From Hyphomicrobiales bacterium (GTDB lineage Bacteria; Pseudomonadota; Alphaproteobacteria; Rhizobiales; Devosiaceae): a stretch of DNA of 54,284 nucleotides. The notes under the pieces are model-generated. The model ran no database searches. It was not told the DNA's origin and worked only from the letters and a program-made list of their open reading frames with translations. The stretch covers positions 1 to 54,284 of the forward strand of contig JAIYDI010000003.1 of assembly GCA_027487555.1 (NCBI GenBank). Direction: 5' to 3'. Position numbers and translations under genes: made by a program. Positions within the stretch are counted from its first letter, which is position 1. Each line of letters opens with the position of its first letter. Of the stretch, positions 54,139 through 54,284 are shown in pieces.

Positions 54139-54284
54139 TTTTTTCCAAGAAGATCTTTCAGCGCGGCATTGTCGAGCATGCTGTCCGCCAGCAGCTTCTT
54201 GAGCCGGGCGTTCTCATCCTCAAGAACCTTAAGTCGTCGGGCCTCACTGACGTCCATGCCGCCATACTTGGCCTTCCACTTGTA
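54132..54284 (-). CDS. IS3-family OrfA, 5' part cut by window
   Basis: The last 50 codons of OrfA are visible: [20 protein letters not shown], then [20 protein letters not shown] and GKKW before the TGA at 54134-54132. This leucine-zipper-like end is typical of IS3 OrfA. The gene starts beyond the window. It overlaps orfB by 7 bases at the slippery A7. Confidence 0.85.
   Translation of the reverse strand, partial: YKWKAKYGGMDVSEARRLKVLEDENARLKKLLADSMLDNAALKDLLGKKW

Larger units (their letters stand above)
53191..54284 (-). mobile_element. IS3-family insertion sequence, partial
   Basis: The transposase end and a TGACGTTGCCCCCAAC terminus at 53191, similar in pattern to IS407-group ends, mark the left end of an IS3-family element that runs off the window. 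Only the inner part of orfA and all of orfB are visible. The opposite end and target duplication cannot be seen. Confidence 0.75.

Overview
The window looks like chromosomal DNA of an alphaproteobacterium of the Hyphomicrobiales, probably Devosia or a close relative. This rests on gene order and protein style: cobS-cobT with a J-domain gene and bolA beside them, helicase-S4-fdxA-carD, aroK-aroB divergent from xerD, and accA. The genus is an inference. Most of the window is GC-rich with tightly packed housekeeping operons; about 38.3-52.8 kb is visibly richer in A+T and reads as a genomic island.

Layout. 1-360: tail of a secreted protein. 0.7-12.8 kb: a sugar locus with a ROK repressor, a sugar isomerase-like protein, a GH2 glycosidase, a four-gene ABC importer (periplasmic binding protein, two permeases, ATPase) and a GH38 alpha-mannosidase. 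Together they suggest import and intracellular cleavage of a beta-galactoside- or mannoside-containing oligosaccharide under ROK control. 12.9-18 kb: carD, fdxA, an S4 RNA-binding protein and a Suv3-like helicase on the minus strand. 18.6-27.2 kb: a DUF3108 protein, rpmB, a YhhQ-type queuosine-precursor transporter, a frameshifted glyoxalase behind a SoxR-like promoter, a DUF2442/DUF4160 pair, a phytase-like esterase, cobT, cobS, a J-domain protein and bolA. 27.4-36.5 kb: a carbohydrate-binding/OmpA fusion, aroB, aroK, xerD, accA, an L,D-transpeptidase lipoprotein, an EamA transporter and a SOUL heme-binding protein. 36.7-37.4 kb: a complete green-type proteorhodopsin gene.

The island (about 38.3-52.8 kb) carries two neighbouring anti-phage systems. 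One is a Septu pair (PtuA ATPase and PtuB HNH nuclease). The other is a complete Detocs system: a large degenerate histidine kinase, a stand-alone receiver, and a receiver fused to a nucleoside phosphorylase that by family knowledge destroys ATP. A short tyrosine recombinase follows. Then comes a cluster I cannot match to a described system: two unknown minus-strand genes, a 583-residue unknown protein, and a divergent tRNA-guanine transglycosylase paralogue that keeps both catalytic aspartates but lacks the zinc-site cysteines. This last pair is the best candidate for something undescribed, possibly a 7-deazaguanine DNA or RNA modification system. The window ends inside an IS3-family insertion sequence.

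No tRNA, rRNA or CRISPR array was recognised. Domain names come from reading motifs by eye; no database search was run.
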